A stretch of DNA of 64,000 nucleotides, from the NCBI GenBank assembly GCA_037389465.1, contig JAZARR010000212.1:5169001-5233000 (forward strand), written 5' to 3'. Below the pieces are notes generated by a model. That model worked only from the letters and a program-made list of their open reading frames with translations. It did not search any database and was not told the DNA's origin. Below are positions 22,342 through 34,780 of this stretch, one piece after another. The number at the start of each line of letters is the position of its first letter. Positions within the stretch are counted from its first letter, which is position 1. The translations under genes and the position numbers were made by a program. Source of the stretch: Baylisascaris procyonis (Eukaryota; Nematoda; Chromadorea; Rhabditida; Ascarididae).

Positions 22342-25262
22342 CAAACTAGAATTAGTGTATAAGTTCGTTTACCCTAATAGACGGGGCATTGAAAGTTTGA
22401 TAAACGAAATCCTTTGGTAAACGAAATCCTTCACGGACTTTAGTTTTTACGTTTATTAACCATTCGTATTGCTGAAATCCTTTTTATATGTATAGCCCTG
22501 AAAGTCAGTTGTATAAAGGATCTATTTCTATAAGTTTAACACTAAATAAATATTGCCCTACTTGTGCTATCACTCCATAGTACGATCGCTTTGATCATGT
22601 ATGCCAAGATTTATTGATTATCGCTCTTCAATACTGTATTTCTCAATGGAGCATTTATTCACGTAACTTTACATAACAATATTAAATTATCCTATAGCGT
22701 CTCTATTCCATCTTCCATCCATGCATTTGTTTTACTTGCAACGAAACTTCAATTTCTGTATTAGTATTAGCATTCTCTTCTAGTATTTTATATTAGTATT
22801 TCATCTTGAGAAGGTTTTATTGAACTTCAAATGTTATTCATATTGCTTCGATAGGTCTACTATTAAACACAGATCAAATAAATATTGCTCTGCATGTTAC
22901 CGCTGTGTGGTTGAGGCCGTTAACATCTACACTTATATTTATCGATTACCAGTTATCACCACATATTTTATGGTTCACTTATGTCGACTATATGCTTCAA
23001 TATATATTAACTTTTATCTTTTTGTACACTCTATTTCTAAGTTTATAGATTAGTTATAAATGTACCTTACTTCACATATTGGTTCTTCTATTATACCATT
23101 CTTAAGCTTTGATTTTCCTTTATCATTTCGGATTATAGTGATGAGGTTAGTGTTATCGTGTACAACATTTATACTTGCTACAATTTTCTCAATTTACATT
23201 TTTTATTTATTCAGATGTTCCTTTTTTCCGTTCCTTTCTAATTCTCTCTACTCTTAGTTAAGCTGTCTATATAGCTTCTTATACGTTTCTTTCTGACGAT
23301 GGCTCGTGCATAACTCAGATCCACACGTCAACGGATAAGGGTCGAAAAGTGGTCACCTTTTGTTCTCACAGTAATCTATTTGCGTCTTACTTCTTGTATT
23401 CTTAACAACTATCTTATCTCCTAACAGTCGTCTACTGCGTTCCTGCTCATACCCGCGTGATGTCTGCTTTTGCCTTAAAAAATTTTTCTCTCTTTCCTTA
23501 ATTTCGTTTTCATCTGTGTGTATTCTAACGTTATGCACATAAAGGACTTTACGTTAGTATCATCTCAGTATAACACTTTTACCGTTTTTGACTATGGATC
23601 ATATTTCCTTATAAAACTTCCAAAAACGACAAACTCTGCATTCGTCTATTTCCATGCACATTATGAAACCGAAAACTGAACAACATATCATATACTTGTA
23701 GTGGGCTATATTTATTTTGCCAACGTATTTTTCTTTTATATAAACTCTGAAGGTCTTTTCGTATACTGAAATTAAAATCAGTGCTGAGGTTAGACACGAC
23801 GAGTGATTTTTGTGATTTTCCTGAGCGCAAACAACGGAGATTGAGTGAGAATCGTTGAGATAATATGTGATGTCCTGTATTTTATGCACGATAGCGCTCT
23901 CAGCGCTCTTGGTTTACATAGTGAAGTAGAAATATGAGGCAATAATAGCAGTCGTAGTTAATATGTCAGCAATAGAAATTGGCACTTTATAAAGTAGTAG
24001 GAGATGTTAATTGATGAAACAATCAGCAGTTAATTGAACTAGGTACAAGTAGTACAGATGGAAGAAACAACTAAGTAAATAGCACCTAGGCGAAGAAGTT
24101 AGAACTAAAACGTATAGATTACTACACTCTTTACCTAAGTTCAAATAAAAACAAAATAGTTCAACCTTATCAAGATTAACCAAGTGGGTAGCATAATTGC
24201 GACAGTCCATAAAGGAGGGAAATGGGACGTTTTTATAGCATTTCGAGGTCAAAGGTTATGAGGACACCAGGTAAGAGGCAAATATGTGGGAACGGACAAA
24301 GACGTGGAGGTGGTGGGACTCTTTCAGCCCCGTGCTTTAGTCTTCGTATTTTCTTGGAATTCCTGAAGTTAACCGATATAGTTTTGGATATGAGGGATCG
24401 TAGAGGCAGGCGTTGTTCAGCCCTCATGAGCGAAGCTCCTTTAAAATTTAAGGATTTTCATAAATATCTGGGTGAGATGTATTTTAGAAGCTGGCCACTA
24501 AGTTACACATCATACTCGCTGTTTTTTTTTATTTGAAAGCTTATTTCATCTTCTACTATAGTTTGAACCGTGACCGCCACTGCAATGTTAGGTTGCTAGT
24601 GCCATTTCCATACGCAATACTCAGGCGGTCACTAAATCGACCTTAATTTCCTTTTTGCATATTGTGTTTTTCATAGAGCTCAAAAAAGACGGTCTACCTG
24701 AAGTGATCTCTGATATTATATGCGTTGCGCCTAGCATGATTCTATCAGCGATTTTGCACGCCGTTTGAACTAGATGGGACGTGTGAAATAGAAGGCTTAC
24801 TGTGCATTATTTGACTCTGGAAGAAATTCAAATAAAACTAGTGTAAACATCACTGAAAAACAACGAGAAAATGAGAGGCATCTGCGATTATGTTAGCTCA
24901 ATATAGTCAACAAAAGCTGCCAAGTTTTCTGTTTACTGATAAGGTTATGACGTTGCCTTATACAAAGCTATCAGATAATCCGATCTTGCGGTATCATAGC
25001 ACAGGTCACAATAAAATCTTAACGCGTTTTATCGGACAAGAATTCCTTTGAAGTGACGACTGGTCAAGTAGCAAACAAGCAATCGAAAAAGCCGACTACT
25101 TGCTTAGATGAGGGTAGATGGCTTTACACAACCGTGGCTGACTTGCTTCGTCATTGGTGCCGAGGGGCGACAACACAGTTGCGTGGCGGTCTGTTTGATG
25201 AGCAAAGAAAGAATCGTGCACTGGCCGGGACACCTTCACGAGCGAATGCACGGAGTCGCTCA
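22342..25262. other. AT-rich intergenic DNA after the RT ORF
   Basis: No exon set is supported. A 14-bp direct repeat TAAACGAAATCCTT occurs at about 22402 and 22420, just past the RT stop. An in-frame extension upstream of the receptor start (from 25053) exists, but it lacks a better ATG context and would bury the signal peptide, so it is probably 5' UTR or chance. Confidence 0.5.
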
Positions 25263-28200
25263 ATGAGCTTCTTAACTACTCTGTTGGCTTGTTTAGTAGT
25301 GTTGGCCTTGTGTAACGGTGTATTGCTAGCTGCTGAATGTATGCAGCCGGATGTACCCGAAAATGGTCATGTAATCTTCGAAAGCATGCCGCCCTACCAA
25401 CCTGGTGTACGTGCCAAGTACACATGCGCTGCTGACTTTGAACGCTTTGGTGATGAGGAACGCGTATGCCTTGAGAACGGTACGTGGTCAAGTACTGCGC
25501 CGATTTGTGCTCTCAACGTGGCGCAAAATAAGCTGGCGCAAATGTCTTCGGGTGATGGTGCACAAAATGCGCTTGATGAAAGCGCTCGCTGCGCATTGAA
25601 CGAACCGGAAGCGCAGAATTCTTGGTTTACAGTTAGTTTGCTCGAGACGTACTCGATTAGTGCTATCTCGTTGCGCGTTGGCAAGCTATCGAGTAATATT
25701 TTGTCAATAGAATTGATTTCTGATGGGAGAAAAAATGATTGCGATATTCCTAACTCATTGAATGCCACCCACTTCAATAATGGGGAGATTACGGTCATTT
25801 GTAACGCTGAAAATGTGTCCGCAGTTAAAGTGAATTTTTCGGCACGGCTTCATCTCTGTCACTTCGCTATTTATTCGACACAAGCAGGTATGAATTGCAT
25901 TTGATTCAATATTTGAGAGCTGTATCTATTGTTTGCGCTTATCATGGCTGTTGATATATTCTAGCGTCCAGATGCAAGTATCCAAATATATTGTGTTGAC
26001 AATACGCTACTTCCCGTTTCCGGTTGCTTTATAACTAAGAGAAGTCCTGATTGATTCCAAATTCAAATCATTGGTACGATTATCAGAAACACTTTTTTAC
26101 TACTCTCCTCTATTTCTGTACACGTAAACTTTCATCACTGATATAAGACGGCTCGTTTTTGTTGTTTGTTGATGATGGGATCAGTGATCTTAGTGTGAAA
26201 ATCAGTCCCACTATACGATGGATCTTGTGGTGCTCTGAAATGCTTCGAAAGCCTTTACTGTTACAAGTAGCGTTATGCGAGTATTGCGACGCACGTGTCT
26301 CGAGTACTTCCGCATGGCCTACTTAGTCAGGTGCCTACGCATTTTGGAATATCACACTCAGGTGTGGTCCTTCTGTGTTAATAGCAAAAGCCGCATTCTG
26401 TAAAATTCAAAAACACTTCGCCCGTGTGGCGCTCCTTTAATTGTTTCCCGAATCCTTTTCAGCTGACTATCGAACTTGTTCAAAGATTTTCGTGCTTGAA
26501 ACTTGAGAGTACCGTAGACCATCAGTGAGACTAATTCGTATCTCTGGGATGTTGCCGCGTTAAATATTCTGAAGTAGGAGTGCGCTATATGGAAAATAAT
26601 CTTTCAAATCTTATGATAGTCTCGTAATTATGATAGTATTTCCTCCGTAGTTTTATAAATGTTTTTATTCGGTCATAATAGTTATGTTTTCACCTTTATA
26701 AATATATTTATGTAAGCTATGAATCGAATGCATATAATAGTGTGACGCTTTATCAATTAGTACTTATAACTCTGAATCCCTAAATTCAGTAGTGACACTG
26801 CAAAATTACTTCACAGACTTACCTAAGCTTCAAATGTTTTTCGATGTGAAGAAGGCCATCTAAGACAGATTGCGAAAACTGTAATGAATTTAGACTGCAA
26901 CAACTCATTCGTTCGTTCATGGATTGCCGTAGAGAGCAAAAAACTTTGATCACATGAAAGTCACGAACCAGTTGTTGCAAAAACTGTCTACAGTTTCGAT
27001 GTCACACCTATGCAGTGAACTTTTCGGAACGCACCAACATATGACGATGGATTAGTAATCCTTGTAGCATGACGTCATTTGAATTAGAATAAATTTAGAG
27101 TAAAAATGTAAAGTTAGAGTAATCTAAGATATGCATATGTGATTCAAATGAGACAGTATACCAGACAAATTAAACTACATTAATTTAGTGTCGTGGTGGC
27201 AATGCGGGCAAGGCTCGATGCAACGTATTGGCGTTTATGGAGGGCATTGCTTTTCGGCTAGTCACCTCGAGAAACTCGACTGGAGCGGTGCACAAGCACG
27301 TTGTAACCAACTAGGTGGCACATTACCAGTGCACCTGTCACGAAATACCTCTGCCGCACTCAGGTTGTTTCATGTTCAACTTCCTTCAAGGCCACCTTCC
27401 TCCTTGAGGCATAATACGAGCATACCCACTTTAATTATTTTCACCTCCATCTCGTCTCGTATAATATCGTTTTGAATTCACTGAGCCTACCGGAATTTAT
27501 ATCAATGCAAAGTAAACTAAAAATGGAAGTTGATCGATCGTAGTTACTGATATGAGAGTCGTCACTTAGTTTCATTTTACAAAGAAGCCATTAAAGAGCT
27601 TGACTGAATTAGAGGATCCATAGAAATGTTCGATCGTTTCCCATAAACTCTTTAGCGAAATCTTTATTAGGAATGGTCGCGTCTCTTACTTTTCTAGTCG
27701 TTAGTCAACCTAGTTCGTTGCTTCTTTCATTCTTTAACAAACACTAAATCATATTCTCAACGTATGTGTGGTGGGAATTCATTTTATTCCTTGAAAATTT
27801 TCTCCGTTTTTATTGATTCTATTTTTATAATTCAGCAAAGTTAAGGTACTGTTTCTTGAAGCATGTTTATGTGCATTAACGTTGGGGCCGTTCTTTCCCT
27901 TCTTTTCACTTTCATCTAGGGCAATTTCTAAGCGAATCAGATTACGATCAATAACCCCTTATCTAAGGGCTCATTCATCTCAACGATTCTTCAATCCTCA
28001 TATATTCTATGAGGGATATTTTCTAAATTAATTTTTTAGGCTGGCGTTATCCAGTCTACGCTTACAGCCGTCTTTTTATTGGCTTGGAATAACAAACAAC
28101 GGTTCGAATTGGCGATGGTCAAACAACCAGCTGGTGGAAGCCGATGAAGAGGTTATATTACACTAGTGCTGCATGAGCAAGCCGAACAAATCATAGAGGC

Positions 28201-31200
28201 GACTTGAATGAAATTTCTTCGTGCCTATTCGTATGCGATGAAATGCATCATGAAGCGATTGAACACACACTCGCTGCCACTAACAATTGTATTGGAATCA
28301 ATTTTATAGAGGATAGACAAGTTTTCAACTGGTTATGAGCCTAATCTCGAAAAGAATCGCCGCTGAATGAATATGAAAATTTTATTTGGAAAGTCCTATT
28401 TTAGTCAGTTCCTAGGTACTGTTTTAATAATGTCACTGTAAGCGATTCTCGAAAGTTGCTTCTAAATATAAACCCAATTTTTGACAGTCATCTGTCGGCT
28501 AAGGCATTTATTGCTCTTTCGATCGTGATATAGAGTAGCTATCTTCCAATACGTGATTCATAGATGCTTGGTCCATAAACGTGTTTTCGAGGAGGATGAG
28601 CTTCAACAATAACTTAGCACCAGATGTAAATACCTTCCTGACTCTTCAGAAACCACAATGGTTAGCAGAAGTTCTAACTAGATAGTTCAAAACTTAAAAG
28701 CATATGCTCAACTTTAAAACTAAATCCTGACAACTTATAAGAAAAGGAAAGATCTAGGTCTGAATAAAATCGTTTAATGATGCATTAACCTCATGCTTTT
28801 TTGCAAAGTTTGCGTTTGCCCTTTTAGAGTTTGAAATACTCTCGTGCAGTTTTTTGCTCCAAGAATGCCGGTTCTAGGCTCTTGCTACAGTGGTACTCTC
28901 GAATTTTGGCCTGTGAACTTTCTTTCTTAAGAATCACAAGCTTCCCCACTGAAATGCTGTCATTTTTGTCCAAATGACCAAATGACCATGTCGAAGCTAT
29001 GTCTAAACCAAACCATGTCCATAGCGAAACAAACCCGATGCAGAGCATCAGATCAGGCTTAAGAAGTGTCCAAAAGCTACGTGAAAGCAGGCAAGTTCAC
29101 CTTAAATAAACACCGTTTATAGCGAGCGGGCTGCAAATCGGCCTTTACAAAACCTTTGTAGTCACTTCTGTACAGAAGCTAGCGTTCTCAGTGGATGTTA
29201 AAATCAGTGCACAATGATGAAGTTTATTCGCTGAAGGGAATTTGACTTGGTGCTCTCTATTTTCAGGAGTGGGCTGATGCTTTGCAAGCGAACAATGAGC
29301 AATCTTCTGCAGTTGTTCTAGCCAGAGGAGTGGGCTGGCATTGGATGTCCATTCCACAATCTGTCTATAATTCCTGGATCTGCCAAACAAGTATTCTCAA
29401 ATATCTAATTTGCTTTTCACATGCACCTTTGTAAATGTGCTCGTAAAATCGCATCGTGGTGATGTTGTATATGTGCGTATGTATGTGTGTGCCCCTATAA
29501 AACCCGCAATTTCATCCAGAAAACCACTGAAGGTAGGATTATGACACTTGTCCAGTATAATGCACAAAACATCAAGAACTCCTGTACCTATTTCTACGTT
29601 AACCCATCGGTGTTCCTAGATATTTAGAGGCTTAAAAAATATGTGGATTTTTACTCATTAGTGCTTAATTTTGTACCGATTCGCTTACAGAAAAATGAGT
29701 CCTCCACAGCATGATTGTGCAAACCGTTGGGATGGAGATTTTATTTCGCATGTTTACTATTTGCTTGCAGTTTGTGAAACTTGTTGGTCAAGGGAGGAAG
29801 ATGAAAATCGCATGTGCCAGAGTACCTCTGGTGCGCCTCTCTACCTGCTCTTCCACGTATATTTCCAGACAAAAACCGTCCGTAATTTTGTTGATAATCC
29901 ATAACTAGATTGTACCACTTTAGTGCACAGTTCCTTTGTCGGCAGGCCTTAAATACAGTTGGGATCGAACTAGACTCATTGCACTGTGGGTTACGGTTGA
30001 AACCGTCTTCCGTTCCTTCACGCTATTTACGAAAACCGTAGCTATACAAAGTGTAGAATAGCTGAGAAGTTTCCAAAGCTTCCTAATTATGCTGTAATTG
30101 AGGTGCAAGGTTATGTACGAGCCCAGGAGTGGGTGAATACGGTACGGTGATATTCTCATCGCAAAGTTATGCTGTTGGAAGCGCATGCTACTATTCATGC
30201 GAGCCGGGTTTTAAGCTCGTCGGAAACACTCGACGCAACTGTCTTCCAACTGGCCGATGGTCACATTCGATTCCACAATGTCAACGTAATCATTTAATTC
30301 TCGTATTCAGCTAAAGGGTGTTGCAACTAATATGTTACTTTAACCAGTGATCTCTATAGAGAGTAGATTTATTTTTGTGGCAACGATTTGTTTTCCACTT
30401 TTGAAGCGTTTTGCTGTGTAAAAGTACAACTACGACTGCTGTTTTTCAGAAGACGCTTCAAAGCAAAGTAAATACTGCTCGAAATAAAACGCTACAGTCT
30501 CACACAGTCTCCCCCTATAAATTTCTGAAATTGACTCATTTGGTAAGGTGATTGATAAACGCATATCATTGCTCTACAACTATCTTAGCATACCTCTCCA
30601 CCTTTTTGTTCTTAACTAATTCTTCGCCAGTTGTCCGCTAATTTTTGGGGATCGGTAGTGTGCGAATTTCGTCAATGCACGAATTCGGTTACGATTTTAC
30701 GTCGACTTTATTTGTTTAAATCTAGCAATAGACTGCGGCCCGTTGGAGGAGTGGCCAGAGGGTGCAGTAATACTTCTGAACAGATCGACGACATTCCGAT
30801 CAATAGCGGAATATCGATGCGCACGCGGTACCTATTTGAGCAAGTTGTCGCCGACGCATCGCTTCTGCGGACCAGATTCTCTCTGGTCGACACCTGTGCC
30901 CTTCTGTTCATGTATGCATTCAACAATACGGTTAATACGGTTAATGACCTTTGAATGCCAAGATGTGATCCGTCAACTCTTTATTAAGAGGATCGCTTTG
31001 TAAAGACAACATAGATAAAGCAGATTTGATATTCATTGTGCAATAAACAATATACTTTTTCGATAAAATGACAATTTTCGCGAACACAAAGTTTTTTTTG
31101 GAAGAGTAAATCGGAAATCAATAGAACAACCAATGAATCACCGAGTATTCGGCTATTCCTCGCTCTTATATGTTTTTTTTCACGATCGTCTCAAGATTAT

Positions 31201-32724
31201 TGCAATCATTCTTTTAGACGGAAGTAAAAATGATTTAAGATAAATCACTAAGATTTTTTCAAATTTGGTTTCCAATTAATTGGTATTTTTAAGTCATGCT
31301 TCTTTAATCTCTCATATTTAATTCTGACATGCTTCACTTTAATTTCACTTTTCTTTTTTTTTTTTTTGATCGACTCTCATCGTGACACTCCCCATTTGCG
31401 CATAAAATAAAGCATTTGCTTCAAACAAGAAGAAGCTTTTCATATGCGTCAACTACATATGGATTCGTTCAGTATAATGAATATAACGAGTACAAGTAAA
31501 TTAGTTCTCGATTTAATGAAATCTTCCTGTGAATGTATTTCTCCTATGAAAAATATCTTCCTATAAGCTATAAATACAACGAAGTCGTTATTTAACGATA
31601 TACAAAATATAAATTCCGATATAACGAAAACTGACGTCATTGCAATGATGTTTGAAAGTTGACATTGTATCACGTCTCGTTCATTTGTCGCACATGCAAA
31701 TTGTTTTTTTAAGTGGTCGAATGTGGTAAACCACAAAACATAACAAATGGCAGTGTTTACTGCTCATCGACGACGTTTAATTCAACAGCCACTTATGTAT
31801 GTGATCCAAAATTTCGACTGGTTGGTGCGTATCGTATCTATTGTGATGAGAGTGGCAATTGGCATCCAACCGCTCCACTTTGTTACGGTATCTCTATTTT
31901 TCTATTTTCTCGTTCTCTTCTATTCCATATAAAAATGAGAGAATATGAGGAGTTATCATAAGAGTTTCTCGATTGGCAACGGAACTAAACTTTTAGATGG
32001 ACGAAATCTGAAATATTTCTCCTCGAAAAGAATCTTAATGTTCGATGCAACAGCACAGATAGGATGACACTTATATTCAAACTACTTTTATATTATTTCA
32101 GGTTCTATAAAATGTAAAACTTTGTAATTGGATGCTTTACCACTTTAAAATACTAAATGAACTCAGTTTGCAGATGAGGAAGCAATACGTGCGATAAGCG
32201 GCGACTCATCGAGCGTAAGCACTTCTGCTATTGCTGTAACTATGCTCAGCGTACTCGTTGCGGTAGCACTTGCAGTCCGCATCGTCGTTCATCGTTGCGT
32301 ATCTTCACCGTTGTCGTTGGAATCGTTCGTTGAGCCCAAAAGCACCTCACCTAGACCACTTGTTTATGCAGCTCCATCACAAGTCAACGACTCACATATC
32401 TATTATGCGTCGACTGGTGCGGCCACAACTGAAATCGAACTGCCATCGCAATTGGTCCGTGTACAGCATTTGCCCAATGGCAATGTTCAGGTCACACTAC
32501 CAAATTTACGACCCATCACCCGATGTCCATTACCTTTGTCGATGAGACCCGAGCAGCTAAACATAGAGCAGCTGGAGATGCGCAGCTCACATCCATTATC
32601 TAACAGTCCTACACCTTCACAGTTGCTCTACTCGTTTGATGATGAGCCGTTTTATGATTTACCACCTGATGAGGACAGCTTGTATGAGGAAGTAAAACAA
32701 ACTCATGCCAGCACGGGGACATGA
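25263..32724 (+). CDS. Type I membrane protein: sushi, fucolectin/F5-8C-like, C-type lectin, three sushi domains, TM
   Basis: Eight exons with matching phases: 25263-25887, 27189-27363, 28040-28151, 29267-29390, 30103-30285, 30726-30911, 31714-31887, 32174-32724; 2130 bp, 709 residues. Signal peptide 1-25 (start ATG 25263 gives Leu/Val-rich core). Sushi 1 at about 26-82 (CMQPDVPENG to STAPIC). Fucolectin/discoidin-like domain about 84-207 (NVAQNKLAQMSSG, WFTVSLLETYSISAISLRVG). C-type lectin about 212-348 (DWSGAQARCNQLGGTLPV, FYWLGITNNGSNWRWSNN, NSWICQ). Sushi 2-4 occupy one exon each (CTSPGVGEYG, DCGPLEEWPEG, ECGKPQNITNGSVYC), all in phase 1. Membrane helix about 547-567, then a 142-residue cytoplasmic tail ending with FYDLPPDEDSLYEEV. 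The role is not known from sequence; carbohydrate or glycoprotein recognition at the cell surface, with tyrosine-based tail signalling, is inferred. The acceptor before exon 5 (AATTGAG) is weak; an extra exon near 29.7 kb cannot be excluded. Confidence 0.88.
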
Positions 32725-34662
32725 TCCATCATTGAGGGTGTATTTCCTTGTTTACGATAGCCAGGACGGTGAATCATATATATCTGGAATTTCTACATTA
32801 CATCGATGCCGCAAATCAAGTCAAATGAACCGCAACACCCAGTCAAGCGAAAAAAAGCGATATTTCCTGGAGAACAGTTATGGCTGAGTTTGCTAATCGA
32901 CTATCATTCAATCTGTGCCAAAGAAAAAGTTGCATTTTTTTAGTTTTTTTTTTTTTTTTTTTAGTTTTTTTCCGCTTCTCTTCAAATATAACTCAGTGAA
33001 TCCTAAAGTAAAAGTCTGTCTGTAATTTCGTCCAACTACAACGATGCAAAAAGCTGTTAGTAATTGAAAAGTTTTCAGCATCTTTGACTGAAAAAGATTT
33101 TCTTAATTTAATTCAGAGCTGCTCCCCGACAGGTCCCTAAAGCTGAGAATTTTCACGATTAGATTTCCTTTTTTGACCGCCGTTTTAACCTGCCTATATT
33201 ACGAACATTCCTATTTCTTCGATAATTTATCGAAGATATTTGATAAATACTTTAACTTCGAATCGCATATAAGCCAACCATTTCTTCGTCTATTCTTACC
33301 CTAGGAGATTTCGTTGCTGTCCATTTTAACTGAAAATTTCGGTTCGTTTTTTTTTTGCTAAATTTCCGACTCACTAGGGGAGGAGGTGCTAAAATTTTGC
33401 ATTATTAAATTGAAATTTGAAAGTTAAAATCATTGAAAGCAGTTTTATTTCGGCAAGTCGTTTACGATGTGCTTCTGAATATTCAGATAATTTTTTCGTG
33501 AAGATTTATAAGACTTTCAACTCCTTCCGATCATTTTTCAATTTCCGATCGCAAAACATTTCCTGGATCGATCAGCGCATCCGAAAGTTCTTCGATGACA
33601 GTGTTAGAAACATTTGCATTTTTAGAGACCAAAGACGTGAGGCAGTAGAGAACATAATACTAACACCTAATGACAAACAGGGAATTGGAATTTTTATTTG
33701 CTTTCTTAGATCAAAGAGCTAATAGATCTCTTACGCCAGAGAGGTACAAGATTGACATTGAAAACAGTGGAGGTTTTTCTTCATACTTTCAGCATTTTTT
33801 TAAATGTTGCGATTTTTCGTAATGGATAACTGACAATGAGTTAGTGACAGATGGATAACTGACAGAGAAAGATTATTTGCAGTAAACAGTTATAAAACAT
33901 TCTAAATGAATCGGCAGCCATCTAGGAAAACGTGGCATAAATATATAAAGAATGTATATTTGAAGGCTAGTTTATTATATGATGATTATCCATTATTTAT
34001 ATCAACGATAATATTGTCTATTATCGCATTCTTTCAGTTTAGTCAATGGTGATAAACTGATTATAAAACTTGATTCGAATTGATTGCAGAGCTTTATCTA
34101 CATTACTAATATTATTATTATTTTTATGCTTTTTTGTGACATATTTCGTTGTTGTCTCTCATCGAATATCATTCTAGCGATGCATTTACGATTTCTATCA
34201 CTTCATCGATTATTCATCACTATGGGGCAACTACTATATTTCAGCATTTTCCTTAAATTCGATCATTATGAATGAAAAATATTCAAAAACTGAAAATTGA
34301 TTTCAATTTTCATTCGTTTTCGCTGAAAACAATCAAACTTCAAAGGGTACAAAATTGCAGTGCATGCAATTTGAATGACTTATTTTTAATGAATATCACT
34401 CTATATGCCTAAATCACCTTTGAAATTCTTTTTTTTTCTGCTTGATTTATTCATACTTATTTCTATTTAAACACATCTATTTAAATTATTTCTATGCATC
34501 TATCTTTTTTTTATTTCTACTTCTGCTACTTTTTATGTATATCTGAATGAATGAATCATTTACTGGTATAAACCGACTCAAACTATGGCTTTATGAAGCA
34601 ATATTTACAAAGCGGCGTGCCTTTATTTATCGCGACATAGAGCATTTATGCACCTTTACTGA

Positions 34663-34780
34663 GTCCCACGAGGTAAGACTCATTGTAAGTCCCACGATGT
34701 AAGACACGATGTAAGACTCCGCAGACGTCCGCAACGCAGACGTCTTCGAAGGAAAACGTCCCACGATGTAAGACTCATTG
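34663..34780. repeat. Short degenerate minisatellite, unit GTCCCACGATGTAAGACTCATTG
   Basis: Copies start at 34663 (one mismatch, GAGGT for GATGT), 34689 (truncated), 34704 (partial) and 34758 (complete, 23 bp). Between the last two lies a second duplicated word, GCAGACGTC, at 34721 and 34735. Homogeneous copies in a short space suggest slippage or recent unequal exchange. Confidence 0.8.

Noticed and set aside
24222..24536. 104-codon frame with a Gly run
   Set aside because: No family; open on both strands, suggesting composition rather than coding.
25053..25262. N-terminal extension of the receptor frame
   Set aside because: It begins without an ATG, is polar, and would place the signal peptide 70 residues inside the protein.
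29671..29904. Cys-containing frame as an extra exon of the receptor between C-type lectin and sushi 2
   Set aside because: One acceptor at about 29771 is phase-compatible, but the join from 29390 to 30103 already restores frame and a complete sushi domain. Kept only as an alternative.
33417..33722. 101-codon plus-strand frame after the receptor gene
   Set aside because: Lys/Phe/Ile-rich translation of AT-rich DNA, no start context or family.
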